NCBI RefSeq assembly: GCF_009828055.1
Contig: NZ_WTYB01000002.1
Coordinates: 124,001 to 188,000 of the forward strand
Direction: 5' to 3'
Origin: Erythrobacter ramosus
GTDB taxonomy: Bacteria; Pseudomonadota; Alphaproteobacteria; Sphingomonadales; Sphingomonadaceae
Length of the DNA stretch: 64,000 nucleotides
In this document: one piece after another, positions 26,896-35,870 of the stretch
Layout of the letters: each line of letters opens with the position of its first letter
Numbering within the stretch: position 1 is the first letter of the stretch
The notes under the pieces: generated by a model
Databases searched by the model: none
What the model saw: the letters and a program-made list of their open reading frames with translations, nothing else
Told to the model about the DNA's origin: nothing
Program-made: the position numbers and the translations under genes

Positions 26896-27933
26896 ATGAC
26901 CGACCGCCTCACGATCCGCCGCCCCGATGACTGGCACCTGCATTTCCGCGATGGCGCAGTGATGCGCGAAGTGGTGCCTTACACCGCGCGCCAGTTTGCC
27001 CGCGCGATCGTGATGCCCAACCTGACTCCGCCGGTGACGACCACCGTGCTGGGCGCAGCCTATCGCGACCGCATCCTCGCCGCTGTCCCGGAAGGCGTCA
27101 GCTTCACTCCGCTGATGACGTGTTACCTCACCGACAGCACCGACGCCGACGATCTGGCGCGCGGGGCGGCTGAGGGCGTCTTCACCGCCGCCAAGATGTA
27201 CCCCGCCAACGCGACGACCAATTCGGCCGCCGGGGTTTCGAACATTGAGAACCTCTACCCGGTGCTGGCGCGGATGGAGGCCGAGGATATCGTGCTGTGC
27301 ATCCACGGCGAGGTGACGGATCACAATGTCGACGTGTTCGACCGCGAAAAAGAGTTTATCGAACGGCACTTGCGGGCGATTGTTGCGAGCTTTCCGAAGC
27401 TGCGGGTGGTGTTCGAACACATCACCACCAGCGACGCGGTGGACTTCGTGATGGAGGCTGGCCCGCAGGTCGCCGCGACCATCACCCCGCAGCATCTCCA
27501 CATCAACCGCAACGCCATGCTGGTGGGCGGGATCCAGCCGCATAACTACTGCCTGCCGGTCGCCAAGCGCGAGACGCACCGGCTGGCGCTGCGAGCGGCG
27601 GCGACGGGCGGGTCGGGGAAGTTCTTCCTTGGCACTGACAGCGCCCCGCACCTGCGCAGCGCCAAGGAAAGTGCCTGCGGGTGCGCAGGGATCTTCGGCG
27701 CGCCGACCGCGCTGGAAAGCTACGTCACGGTGTTCGACGAGGAGGGCGCGCTCGACCGCTTCGAAGGCTTCGCCTCGCTCCACGGCCCGGCGTTCTACAA
27801 ACTGCCGGTGAATGAGGATAAGGTGACGCTGGAACGCGCCGAATTCCCCGTACCGCCGGTCCTGCACGTGACGGGCGAGGAGATTGTGCCGTGGCACGGC
27901 GGCCAGACGCTGGAGTGGAAGTTCCTAGGCTAG
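26896..27933 (+). CDS. pyrC: dihydroorotase
   Basis: PyrC cyclises carbamoyl-aspartate to dihydroorotate. The 345-residue class II enzyme has the zinc ligands in DDWHLHFRDG, the carboxylated lysine in FTAAKMYPANATTNS, and further histidines in LCIHGEVTD and VVFEHITT. The catalytic Asp is in FLGTDSAPH. It ends 9 bp inside the convergent rarD gene. Confidence 0.96.
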   Translation: MTDRLTIRRPDDWHLHFRDGAVMREVVPYTARQFARAIVMPNLTPPVTTTVLGAAYRDRILAAVPEGVSFTPLMTCYLTDSTDADDLARGAAEGVFTAAKMYPANATTNSAAGVSNIENLYPVLARMEAEDIVLCIHGEVTDHNVDVFDREKEFIERHLRAIVASFPKLRVVFEHITTSDAVDFVMEAGPQVAATITPQHLHINRNAMLVGGIQPHNYCLPVAKRETHRLALRAAATGGSGKFFLGTDSAPHLRSAKESACGCAGIFGAPTALESYVTVFDEEGALDRFEGFASLHGPAFYKLPVNEDKVTLERAEFPVPPVLHVTGEEIVPWHGGQTLEWKFLG

Positions 27934-28830
27934 CGCCGCCTTGCGCTTGGCCCACATGTCCCAGACGAACACCCCGACCGCGACCCAGATCAGCACGAAG
28001 CTCGCCAGTTTTGCGGGGGCAAGCGGCTGGTGGAACACGAACAGGCCGAGGAAGAAGACGATCGTGGGCGAGAGGTACTGGATGAAGCCCAGCGTCGAAT
28101 AATCCATCCGCCGCGCCGCAATCGCAAACAGCAGCAACGGCACGGCGGTGACCACGCCTGAGAAGATGATGAGGCCGCTCATCCACCAATCCTGTCCGAA
28201 GGACGAACCTTGCGGGCTCATCGCATACCATGCTGCAATCCCGACCGCGGGCAGCAGCAGGATCGCGCTCTCTATAGTGAGGCCGGGCAGCGACCCCACG
28301 GCAACCTGTTTGCGAACAAGGCCGTAGAGCGCAAAGCTGAAACCGAGTGTCAGGCTGATCCACAAGCTCGTCACCGCGCCTGCGGCCAGCAACGCCACGG
28401 CGACGGCAGCGATGGCGACCGCCAGCCACTGGCGGCGCGACAGCTTCTCGCCCAGCACCAGCGTGCCCAGCAGCACGTTGACCAAGGGGTTGAGGTAATA
28501 GCCGATGCTGGTCGCAAACACCTCGCCCGCCATGATCGCCCAGATATAGACGAACCAGTTGATCCCGATCAGCACCGCGCTCGCCAACAGAGCCAGCAGG
28601 CTGCGCGGGGATTTCAGCGCCGCGAGCAATTCAGGAAACTGGCGGCGAAAGGCGACGATCAGCAGGCACAGCGGCAGCGTCCAGATGATCCGCCAGCCGA
28701 CGAATTCGAACGGCGGCACGGTCTTCACCAGGATCAGGTAGAGCGGCAGGAAGCCCCAGATGAGGTAGGCCCCCAGCGCTGGCGCAAGGCCGGATACCAC
28801 AGGGGCGGGTGACGGGGCGGGGCTGGTCAT
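27925..28830 (-). CDS. rarD: EamA family transporter RarD
   Basis: This 301-residue inner-membrane protein has about ten hydrophobic helices in two EamA repeats. LGAYLIWGFLPLYLILVK and SIGYYLNPLVNVLLGTLVLGE are the RarD-type signatures; GFIQYLSPTIVFFLGLFVF begins the second repeat's conserved part. RarD proteins are predicted drug/metabolite exporters, and the original chloramphenicol link is only genetic. Confidence 0.9.
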   Translation of the reverse strand: MTSPAPSPAPVVSGLAPALGAYLIWGFLPLYLILVKTVPPFEFVGWRIIWTLPLCLLIVAFRRQFPELLAALKSPRSLLALLASAVLIGINWFVYIWAIMAGEVFATSIGYYLNPLVNVLLGTLVLGEKLSRRQWLAVAIAAVAVALLAAGAVTSLWISLTLGFSFALYGLVRKQVAVGSLPGLTIESAILLLPAVGIAAWYAMSPQGSSFGQDWWMSGLIIFSGVVTAVPLLLFAIAARRMDYSTLGFIQYLSPTIVFFLGLFVFHQPLAPAKLASFVLIWVAVGVFVWDMWAKRKAALA

Positions 28831-29149
28831 AGCCGGGCGGCGTTAGGGGCCGCAGCGGCGCGGCGCAAGCGGCCCGGACTGCGCTGGCCGAATGAATGGC
28901 GGCTGTCAGGCGTGTCGGCGATTCGTTCAGATTGACCGCTCTATACATGAACAACAATTTCGAAGCCCGCTGACGCCGCTCTCCGGCTCTGGCGCGTGTT
29001 TCACCTTCTTGCGGCCGTTCCCACCTAATGGTCGCCAGCGCGCGGGCAACCTCGCCTTCGTGGAAAGCGCCTTCGGAGTCTTCGGACTCCGGGGGCGCTT
29101 TCATGTCCGGGTAAGGCGCAAATTAACCATCCCGTGGCACAGCGAGCCG
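28831..29149. other. intergenic region with one strong hairpin
   Basis: These 319 bp separate rarD from the lipoprotein gene. No convincing gene was found. At 29063-29102 GAAAGCGCC pairs with GGCGCTTTC and, inside, GGAGTC pairs with GACTCC across a c(UUCG)g tetraloop. It would form on a plus-strand leader about 50 bases before the lipoprotein start. Confidence 0.6.
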
Positions 29150-29866
29150 ATGCTCCGAAAGCTTGTCCCCTTGATGTGCCTGATGGCCGCCGCTTGCGCG
29201 GACCCGGCGGAAGAGGTCGCCAATGATGCGGCGCTGATCGCAAGCGACCCGGTGATCGCCCGTGCACTGCACGATCCGTTGATGAGCGATCCTGATCTCG
29301 CCAGCCGGAATGAGGCCAATGCCGCGATCGGCTTTGTCGATTCGGGCGCGCTCCCGGTCATCACCGCTAGCCCCGAAGCGGCGAGCAAGGCGCGTGAGGC
29401 GCTGCGGCTTGACCTGCTGGAGCGCGGATCGATCCCCGAACTGCCGCCGCCCTCGCAAGGTGCGAGCGGAAAGGTGTTGGGTCCACTGACCAGCGCCGCC
29501 GATTTGCTTGCCGCAGTGGGCGCTCCGGCAGTGTGCGAGAGCCAGCTGATCGAGGACTTCGCGCTCGCCGCCGACTTGCCGCCAGTCGCCGCGATCCCGC
29601 CGAGCGCTATGGTGATGCAGGCGGGCGGGGCCGATGGGGATAAGTGCGGGCTGCGCATCATCCGCTATCATAGTGTCGCCCCGCGCGAGGATATGCTGCA
29701 ATATCACTACACCGAGGCCCTGCGCGGTGGCCTCAGAGTGCTGCGCTATGCCGAGCCGGAGGACATCATCGCCGCCACCGGCGCGGGCGGGGAGACGCTG
29801 TTGGTCCACATCCGCGCCGCCGCCAATGGCCTCACCGGGGTCCTGTTGATCTACCGCGCGCCGTGA
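29150..29866 (+). CDS. lipoprotein of unknown function
   Basis: The ATG at 29150 starts MLRKLVPLMCLMAAACADPA, a lipoprotein signal with lipobox AAAC. The 238-residue protein contains a conserved-looking pair of cysteines, AVCESQLIEDFALA and DKCGLRIIRYHSV, that could form a disulfide. It ends with TLLVHIRAAANGLTGVLLIYR. I do not recognise a domain. The long upstream extension to 28892 lacks coding character. Confidence 0.75.
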   Translation: MLRKLVPLMCLMAAACADPAEEVANDAALIASDPVIARALHDPLMSDPDLASRNEANAAIGFVDSGALPVITASPEAASKAREALRLDLLERGSIPELPPPSQGASGKVLGPLTSAADLLAAVGAPAVCESQLIEDFALAADLPPVAAIPPSAMVMQAGGADGDKCGLRIIRYHSVAPREDMLQYHYTEALRGGLRVLRYAEPEDIIAATGAGGETLLVHIRAAANGLTGVLLIYRAP

Positions 29867-29869
29867 GGA

Positions 29870-31294
29870 TTAGGGGCGCAGGCCCACCATGATCGTAGTG
29901 CGCGGCTGGTCCATCTCGGTGCTGGCGACCGGATAGGCGCAGTAATCGGCGGCGTAATAGGCCGCTGGGCGGTGATTCCCGGACAAGCCGATCCCGCCGA
30001 ACGGAGCCTTGGACGACGCGCCGTTGGTGGGCGAATTCCAGTTGATGATCCCGGCGCGGATATTGGCCCAGAACCGCCCGTAATCCTCGGGACTGCCACC
30101 AATCAGTGACGCCGACAGACCAAAGCGGGTGTTGTTTGCCTCGGCAATGGCCGTGTCGAAATCGGGGACGCGGATCACTTGCAGCAGGGGGCCGAACAGC
30201 TCGATATCGGGCCGGTCGGGAATGTCGGTGACATCGATGATGCCGGGGCTGAGGAACGGCAGGTCAGGCACGCTGCGGCGCATATGCAGCAGCGCGCGGC
30301 CCCCGGCGGTGATCAGCGCGACGAAGCTTTCGGACAGGCGATCGGCGGTCTCGTTATCGATCACCGGTCCCATGAAGGGCTGCGGTTCGCCCAGCGGATC
30401 GCCCACCATCAGCTTGCGCGCCATCGGCACCAATTCGGCCATCAGATCGTCGTAGATGCTCTCCTTCACGATCAATCGCCGTGCGGCGGTACAGCGCTGC
30501 CCGGCGCTGGTGAAAGCGCTCTGGAGGATCAGCGCGGCGGCATCGGCCAGCTTGGGCGTGTCGATCACCACGATCGGATTGTTGCCACCCATTTCCAGCG
30601 CGACGATCTTGCCCGGATTGCTGGCGAGCTTGCGGTTGATCGCGATCCCGGCCTGGGCTGATCCGGTGAATAGCACCCCGTCGATCCCCGGATGGGCAAC
30701 CAGCGCCTTGCCTTCCTCCGGCCCGCCGATGACGAGCTGGATCACGTCTTCGGGCACGCCTGCGCGGTGGAATGCGGACACCAGCGCCTCGCCCACAGCG
30801 GGAGTCTTTTCCGAAGGCTTGAACAGCACTGCATTGCCCGCGATCAGTGCCGGGACGATGTGGCCATTGGGCAGGTGCGCGGGGAAGTTATAGGGGCCGA
30901 GCACCGCCATCACCCCGTGCGGCTTGTGGCGGACGGCGGCGCTGCCATTGATCCCGGAATCGAACTTCTTCTTGCCGGTGCGTTCGGCATAGGCCTGCAC
31001 GGCGATATCGACCTTGTTCACGACCGCATCGACTTCGCTGCGGGCTTCCCACAGCGGCTTGCCCGCCTCGCGCGCGATCAGGGTGGCGAGCTCTTCGTTG
31101 TCACGCTTCACGATATTGGAGAAGGTGCGCATCACCGCGATCCGGTCGGTCAGCGCGCGGGCAGCCCAAGCGGCCCAGGCGCGGCGCGCGGTGCTGACCG
31201 CCGCGTCGACATCGCTGATCGGCCCGCGCCATAATTCCTCGCCGCTGGCCGGTTCGGTCGAGATAAGGATATTGTCGGTCACGTTGCCGTTCAT
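29870..31294 (-). CDS. astD: succinylglutamate-semialdehyde dehydrogenase
   Basis: This 474-residue aldehyde dehydrogenase fits AstD, the fourth step of the arginine succinyltransferase pathway. It has the AstD-style NFPAHLPNGHIVPALIAGN, the cofactor loop FTGSAQAGIAINR, the general-base EMGGNNPIVV and the catalytic Cys in SAGQRCTAARRL. The other ast genes are not in the window, so the arginine-catabolic role rests on subfamily resemblance. Confidence 0.85.
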   Translation of the reverse strand: MNGNVTDNILISTEPASGEELWRGPISDVDAAVSTARRAWAAWAARALTDRIAVMRTFSNIVKRDNEELATLIAREAGKPLWEARSEVDAVVNKVDIAVQAYAERTGKKKFDSGINGSAAVRHKPHGVMAVLGPYNFPAHLPNGHIVPALIAGNAVLFKPSEKTPAVGEALVSAFHRAGVPEDVIQLVIGGPEEGKALVAHPGIDGVLFTGSAQAGIAINRKLASNPGKIVALEMGGNNPIVVIDTPKLADAAALILQSAFTSAGQRCTAARRLIVKESIYDDLMAELVPMARKLMVGDPLGEPQPFMGPVIDNETADRLSESFVALITAGGRALLHMRRSVPDLPFLSPGIIDVTDIPDRPDIELFGPLLQVIRVPDFDTAIAEANNTRFGLSASLIGGSPEDYGRFWANIRAGIINWNSPTNGASSKAPFGGIGLSGNHRPAAYYAADYCAYPVASTEMDQPRTTIMVGLRP

Positions 31295-31382
31295 TGTGCC
31301 GCTATCCGCCTGTTTGTCTTGCCCCCGCAGTCACCTTGCGCCCTATCGCGGCTGGGGCCGAAAAGATAGGGGGCGACGTTGG

Positions 31383-32804
31383 CTATCCATGGCCGGCAGG
31401 TAAGGGCGCAGCGCCGTGGGCGGCGCCCATGCGGCGCAGCGCGGCGACTTTAGCGGTGAGCGGGGCCCAGTCGTCACCCTCGGCGATGGCGGCCCAGATC
31501 GCCTCGACCTCTTCGATCAGCATGGATTGCGGGGCGGAGTCGCTCCAATAGGGGTGGGTGCCATGGACCGGCTCGTAACCTGCCAGCGCGTCGGCCACGG
31601 CACCTGTCGCAGGCCCGCGTCCGCAGCGATGGTCGAAGAAGAAGGCATCGGGCTGCGCCTTGCTGTCGCGCATCGCCGCTTCGCAGGCAGCGACCAATTG
31701 CGTGTCGGCCTCAAGCCCCTGCGGCACAACGCCCAGCCGCCAGCACCACCGCCGCGCCACCGCCGCCATATAGAGCGGCCCGAACCGTTCGAGCGCGGCG
31801 ACCAGCGGCGCGGTCTCGGCATGGAGCCGGAGCGCGACCGCCAGCTGCCCGCAGTTCCAATGCAGCGCCTCGGGCTGGCGGCCGAAGGAATATAGGCCCG
31901 CGTGGTCGAAATAGGCGGCGGTGAAGTCCGGCTCCCATTCGGGCAACCAGCGCCACGGGCCGTAGTCGAAGCTTTCGCCGGTGACGTTCATGTTATCGGT
32001 GTTGAGCACGCCGTGGACAAAGCCTGCGACCATGTAGCTGGCGGCCAGATCGGCCATGCGCTCGACCACATTGTGCATCAGCCGGATCGCGGGTTCATCG
32101 CGCGCGGGCGCATCCTCGGGCGGAGGCGGGCCGGGGAAGTGGGTGAGGCAATAGTCGATCAGCGCCGCCATCTCGTCCGCCTGCTCTAGCGCCAGCAGCC
32201 GCTGGAAGGTGCCGATGCGGATGTGCGAGTGCGACAGGCGCACCAGCACCGCAGACCGCGTGGGCGAAGGCTCGTCCCCGCGCCACAGCCGCTCGCCCGT
32301 CTCGATCACGCTGAAGGTTCTGGAGGTATGGACGCCAAGCGCTTCGAGCATCTCCGTCGCCAAAATTTCCCGCACCGCGCCCTTCAGCGTCAACCGCCCG
32401 TCGCCTGCACGGCTCCACGGAGTGGTGCCCGAACCCTTGGTGCCGAGGTCCATCAACCGGCCCCGATCATCGCGCAGCTGCGCAAACAGGAACCCGCGTC
32501 CGTCGCCGATCTCGGGGTTGTACACCCGAAACTGGTGCCCGTGATAGCGCAGCGCCAGCGGGTGGGGGAGGTTATCCGGCAAGGGTTGGAAGCGCCCGAA
32601 ATGCGCGGCCCAATCCGCGTTCGAAAGGCCCGCCAGCCCGACGCTCGCCGCCGCCCGGTCATTGCGCCAGCGCAGCCGCGTCTCAGGGAAGTCGGCGGGG
32701 GCCACCGCGTCGCCGAGCCAGTCCGCTAGGGTCAGGATCGCAGGATCTCCCTGATAGATTGCGGAGGGGTGATTTTCAGGCGGGTGTTGCACAGGCTCGC
32801 TCAT
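31383..32804 (-). CDS. selO: SelO/YdiU family protein adenylyltransferase
   Basis: SelO pseudokinases transfer AMP from ATP to protein side chains. From ATG 32804 the protein has 473 residues; the longer start at 32888 would cross the divergent hydrolase start. The family signatures LGTKGSGTTPWSRAGDGRLT, GFVHGVLNTDNMNVTGES and DYGPWRWLPEW are intact, including the metal-binding Asn and Asp. Most SelO proteins redox-regulate targets through a C-terminal CxxC or CxxU, but none is visible here. Confidence 0.93.
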   Translation of the reverse strand: MSEPVQHPPENHPSAIYQGDPAILTLADWLGDAVAPADFPETRLRWRNDRAAASVGLAGLSNADWAAHFGRFQPLPDNLPHPLALRYHGHQFRVYNPEIGDGRGFLFAQLRDDRGRLMDLGTKGSGTTPWSRAGDGRLTLKGAVREILATEMLEALGVHTSRTFSVIETGERLWRGDEPSPTRSAVLVRLSHSHIRIGTFQRLLALEQADEMAALIDYCLTHFPGPPPPEDAPARDEPAIRLMHNVVERMADLAASYMVAGFVHGVLNTDNMNVTGESFDYGPWRWLPEWEPDFTAAYFDHAGLYSFGRQPEALHWNCGQLAVALRLHAETAPLVAALERFGPLYMAAVARRWCWRLGVVPQGLEADTQLVAACEAAMRDSKAQPDAFFFDHRCGRGPATGAVADALAGYEPVHGTHPYWSDSAPQSMLIEEVEAIWAAIAEGDDWAPLTAKVAALRRMGAAHGAAPLPAGHG

Positions 32805-32877
32805 CCCGCGATAGTGGGGACAAGCGTAGCGCAGCGCAAGCCGCGCGCCACTTGGACCAAAGGGAATATCGCCGGTC

Positions 32878-33744
32878 ATGGCCGCCACATACGAAGATCG
32901 CTTCTGGACCAGCAGCGATGGATTGAACCTGCATTACCGCAACTATCCCGGCCCAGAGGGGAGCACCCTGTGCCCGGTATTGTGCATGCACGGCCTCACC
33001 CGCAACGCCCGCGATTTTGCTGGGCTTGCCGAGGCGCTGTCCGCCACCCGCCGGGTGATCGTGACCGAGATGCGCGGGCGCGGAGCAAGCGACTACGCGC
33101 CGGATTCGGACACCTATTCGCCCGTCACCTATGTCGCGGATGTGGAAAAGCTGCTGGCCGAGCAGGGCATCACCCGTTTCGTGGCGATCGGCACCTCGAT
33201 GGGCGGGTTGATGACGATGCTGATGGCGCATGGCGCGCCCGGCCGCATGGCGGCGGTGGTGATGAATGACATCGGCCCGGTGGTCGATGCCGAGGGGCTG
33301 GCGCGCATTTCGGGCTATGTCGGGCAGGGCCGCAGCTACCCCACCTGGGTCCATGCCGCGCGCGGCATTGCCGAAGCGCATGGTGCGGCCTTTCCCGATT
33401 ACGACATCGACCAGTGGCTCGAAATGGCAAAGCGGACGATGGTGGTGACCCAGAACGGGCGGATCAGCTTCGACTACGACATGGCGATTGCCGAACCCTT
33501 CGCCAAACCGGGCAATGCGGCGCCGGCCAACCTGTGGCTTGCCTTCGAGGCCTTGCGCGATGTGCCGATGCTGCTGGTGCGAGGCGGTCTGTCCGATCTG
33601 CTTAGCGCCGACACGGTCACGCAGATGGGTGTGCGCAATCCGGCGATGCGGACGATCACCGTCCCGCGCGTGGGCCATGCGCCGACGCTGGACGAGCCCG
33701 AGGTGCGCGCCGCGATCCTCGACCTGCTGGACGGGGTGGGGTGA
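32878..33744 (+). CDS. alpha/beta hydrolase
   Basis: This 288-residue hydrolase has the oxyanion segment LCMHGLTRNARDF and the nucleophile elbow FVAIGTSMGGLMTM with Ser104. The lid and cap sit in the middle, and the C-terminal His is in VGHAPTLDEPE. It resembles esterases or C-C hydrolases of the 2-hydroxymuconate semialdehyde class, but the substrate is unknown. Its end overlaps the glycosyltransferase start as GTGA. Confidence 0.85.
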   Translation: MAATYEDRFWTSSDGLNLHYRNYPGPEGSTLCPVLCMHGLTRNARDFAGLAEALSATRRVIVTEMRGRGASDYAPDSDTYSPVTYVADVEKLLAEQGITRFVAIGTSMGGLMTMLMAHGAPGRMAAVVMNDIGPVVDAEGLARISGYVGQGRSYPTWVHAARGIAEAHGAAFPDYDIDQWLEMAKRTMVVTQNGRISFDYDMAIAEPFAKPGNAAPANLWLAFEALRDVPMLLVRGGLSDLLSADTVTQMGVRNPAMRTITVPRVGHAPTLDEPEVRAAILDLLDGVG

Positions 33745-34880
33745 GCCAGACCTCCGGGGGTGTTCCCCGGATCCTGCACCTTCATTCGACCTTCAGTGCC
33801 GGCGGCAAGGAAGTGCGCTGCGCCCGGCTGATGAACGCGTGGGGGCCGCGCCTCCACCACACCATTATCTCCGCCGAGCCGGAGGCGATGGCCGCCGCCG
33901 CGCTGATCGATCGGGGCGTGCCGGTGGATTATCCGCAAGACTTCCCCTCGCTGAAAGGCAAGCCCACCCCCGGACGGCTAGCGCGTCTGGCGCGGGCGAT
34001 GCGAGGGTTCGATCTCGTCTGCACCTATAACTGGGGCGCGATGGATGCGGTGATGGCGCACCGGGTGTTTGCGCGCGCCTTCGATCTGCCGCCGCTGGTG
34101 CATCACGAGGACGGCTTCAACGAGGACGAGGCCGAGCGGCTCAAACCCACGCGCAATCTCTATCGCCGGGCGGCGCTGGGCGGGGCGGAGGCCGTGATCG
34201 TGCCTTCGACCGGGCTGGAGGCGACTGCGCGCGAAGTGTGGGGCCAGCCCGCACGGCGTGTTCACCGCATCGCCAACGGGATCGACACCGCTGCCTTCGC
34301 CGCCGCGCCTGATCCGGCTGCGCTCCCCATGCCCAAGCCCGAAGGCCAGCGCTGGGTCGGCACGCTGGCGGGCCTGCGCCCTGTCAAGCAGCTCCCCACG
34401 CTGGTCGAGGCCTGCGCCGCGCTCCCGCCCGCATGGCATCTGGTGATCTGCGGGGAGGGGCCGGAGCGCGCCGCGATCCTTGCCGCAGCCGACCGTCATG
34501 GCATGGCGGACCGCGTGCACCTGCCCGGCGCGGTCGATCCGGCCCGCGTGGTCGGTCTGTTCGATATCTTCGCGCTGTCTTCCGCCTCCGAACAATTCCC
34601 GCTCTCGGTTGTCGAAGCGATGGCGGCGGGGCTGCCCGTGGCCGCGCCCGATGTCGGCGATATTGCCGCGATCCTGGCCGAGCCGAACCGCGCCTTCATC
34701 ACGCCGCCGCAGGATACGCCCGCGCTCTCCGCAGCACTGGTGCAACTGGCTTCAGACGGAGCCCTGCGCGCAAGTCTGGGCGCCGCCAACCAGACCCGCG
34801 CGCAGGCCGAGTTTGATCTTGCCGCCATGCTCGGGCGCTATACCGCGGTCTACGCCAGCGCGATGCAGCGCGAATTTTGA
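33741..34880 (+). CDS. GT4-type glycosyltransferase
   Basis: The start is GTG 33741, overlapping the hydrolase stop by 4 bp. The 379-residue GT-B protein has an N-terminal STFSAGGKEVRCARL loop, the mid-domain VGTLAGLRPVKQLPTLVEAC and CGEGPERAAILAAA. The C-terminal SASEQFPLSVVEAMAAGLPV is the donor-binding EX7E region. Acceptor and sugar cannot be told. It may modify a lipid or polysaccharide at the cytoplasmic membrane. Confidence 0.88.
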   Translation: MSQTSGGVPRILHLHSTFSAGGKEVRCARLMNAWGPRLHHTIISAEPEAMAAAALIDRGVPVDYPQDFPSLKGKPTPGRLARLARAMRGFDLVCTYNWGAMDAVMAHRVFARAFDLPPLVHHEDGFNEDEAERLKPTRNLYRRAALGGAEAVIVPSTGLEATAREVWGQPARRVHRIANGIDTAAFAAAPDPAALPMPKPEGQRWVGTLAGLRPVKQLPTLVEACAALPPAWHLVICGEGPERAAILAAADRHGMADRVHLPGAVDPARVVGLFDIFALSSASEQFPLSVVEAMAAGLPVAAPDVGDIAAILAEPNRAFITPPQDTPALSAALVQLASDGALRASLGAANQTRAQAEFDLAAMLGRYTAVYASAMQREF

Positions 34881-35044
34881 AACCGAGGCGCTTCATCCCC
34901 CGTTCAATTCGCGTGAGCCATTCCCCGCGTCGCCCTGCTGCTACCCCAAGGCCTACCATTGCGTGCAGGGCCTCACCTGCCTAAAGAGCGCGCTTCCGGC
35001 CGCCACGCGCGGCGCATGTCACTGATCAGGATTACGAGGCCCCC

Positions 35045-35845
35045 ATGGCGCGCACGCCTACCACGACCCCGGTCCCCGCTACCCCCTCGCGCGAGGACGA
35101 AGTTCTGATCCGCGAGATCGATGAAGCTGTGCGCGAAGATGCGCTGTACACCTTCATGCGCGATCACGGGATCAAGGTTTTGGGCGTGATCCTGCTCGGC
35201 CTGGCGGGACTGGGCGGCTATCTGATCTGGGATCACTACTCCGAAAAGGCGCTGGAGGAGCAGTCCGAAACGCTGATCTCCGCGCTTGATTACCTGGACA
35301 AGCGCGATTTCAAGACCGCGTCTGAAAAGGTCGCTCCGCTGCTGGCCGATGGCTCTGCGCCCGGTGCGCGCGCGGCGGCGCGGTTCCTGCAAGCGGCTGC
35401 GGCGCTGGAAGAAGGCAATAACGACAAGGCGACCGGCCTGTTCAAGGAAATCGCTGCCGACGCCGAAGCGCCCCCGGCGCTGCGCGATCTGGCCCGCGTG
35501 CGCGACGTCAGCCTCAATTTTGACCGGATGAAGCCGGCGGATGTGATCGCCCAGCTGTCGCCGCTCGCCAAGCCGGGCAGCGCCTATTTCGGTTCGGCCG
35601 CGGAGCTGGTGGCGATGGCCCATCTCGAAGCTGGCAACCGGGCCGAGGCGGGCAAGCTGTTCGCCGCGATCGCGAAGGATGAAGACCTGCCCGAAACGCT
35701 GCGCAGCCGCGCGCGCCAGATGGCGGGCCTGATGGGCGTGGATGCGGTGGTTGATGTGAAGAAGCTGCTCAAGGACGAAGGGGTCACCGATGACGCCCTT
35801 GAGCCCGCAGAGGCTAACGCCGGGAACGCTGCTGCGGCCGAATAA
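35045..35845 (+). CDS. YfgM-like TPR protein, membrane-anchored
   Basis: This 266-residue protein has one membrane helix (IKVLGVILLGLAGLGGYLIW) near residues 43-62 and TPR-like helices in the periplasm, with an Ala/Glu-rich end. The order YfgM-like then BamB is the usual arrangement ahead of der in proteobacteria; here der is absent. YfgM works with PpiD and SecYEG on exported proteins. A 164-bp region without a clear gene precedes it. Confidence 0.85.
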   Translation: MARTPTTTPVPATPSREDEVLIREIDEAVREDALYTFMRDHGIKVLGVILLGLAGLGGYLIWDHYSEKALEEQSETLISALDYLDKRDFKTASEKVAPLLADGSAPGARAAARFLQAAAALEEGNNDKATGLFKEIAADAEAPPALRDLARVRDVSLNFDRMKPADVIAQLSPLAKPGSAYFGSAAELVAMAHLEAGNRAEAGKLFAAIAKDEDLPETLRSRARQMAGLMGVDAVVDVKKLLKDEGVTDDALEPAEANAGNAAAAE

Positions 35846-35870
35846 AGCTCGAAGTTTAGGACGGACGGGA

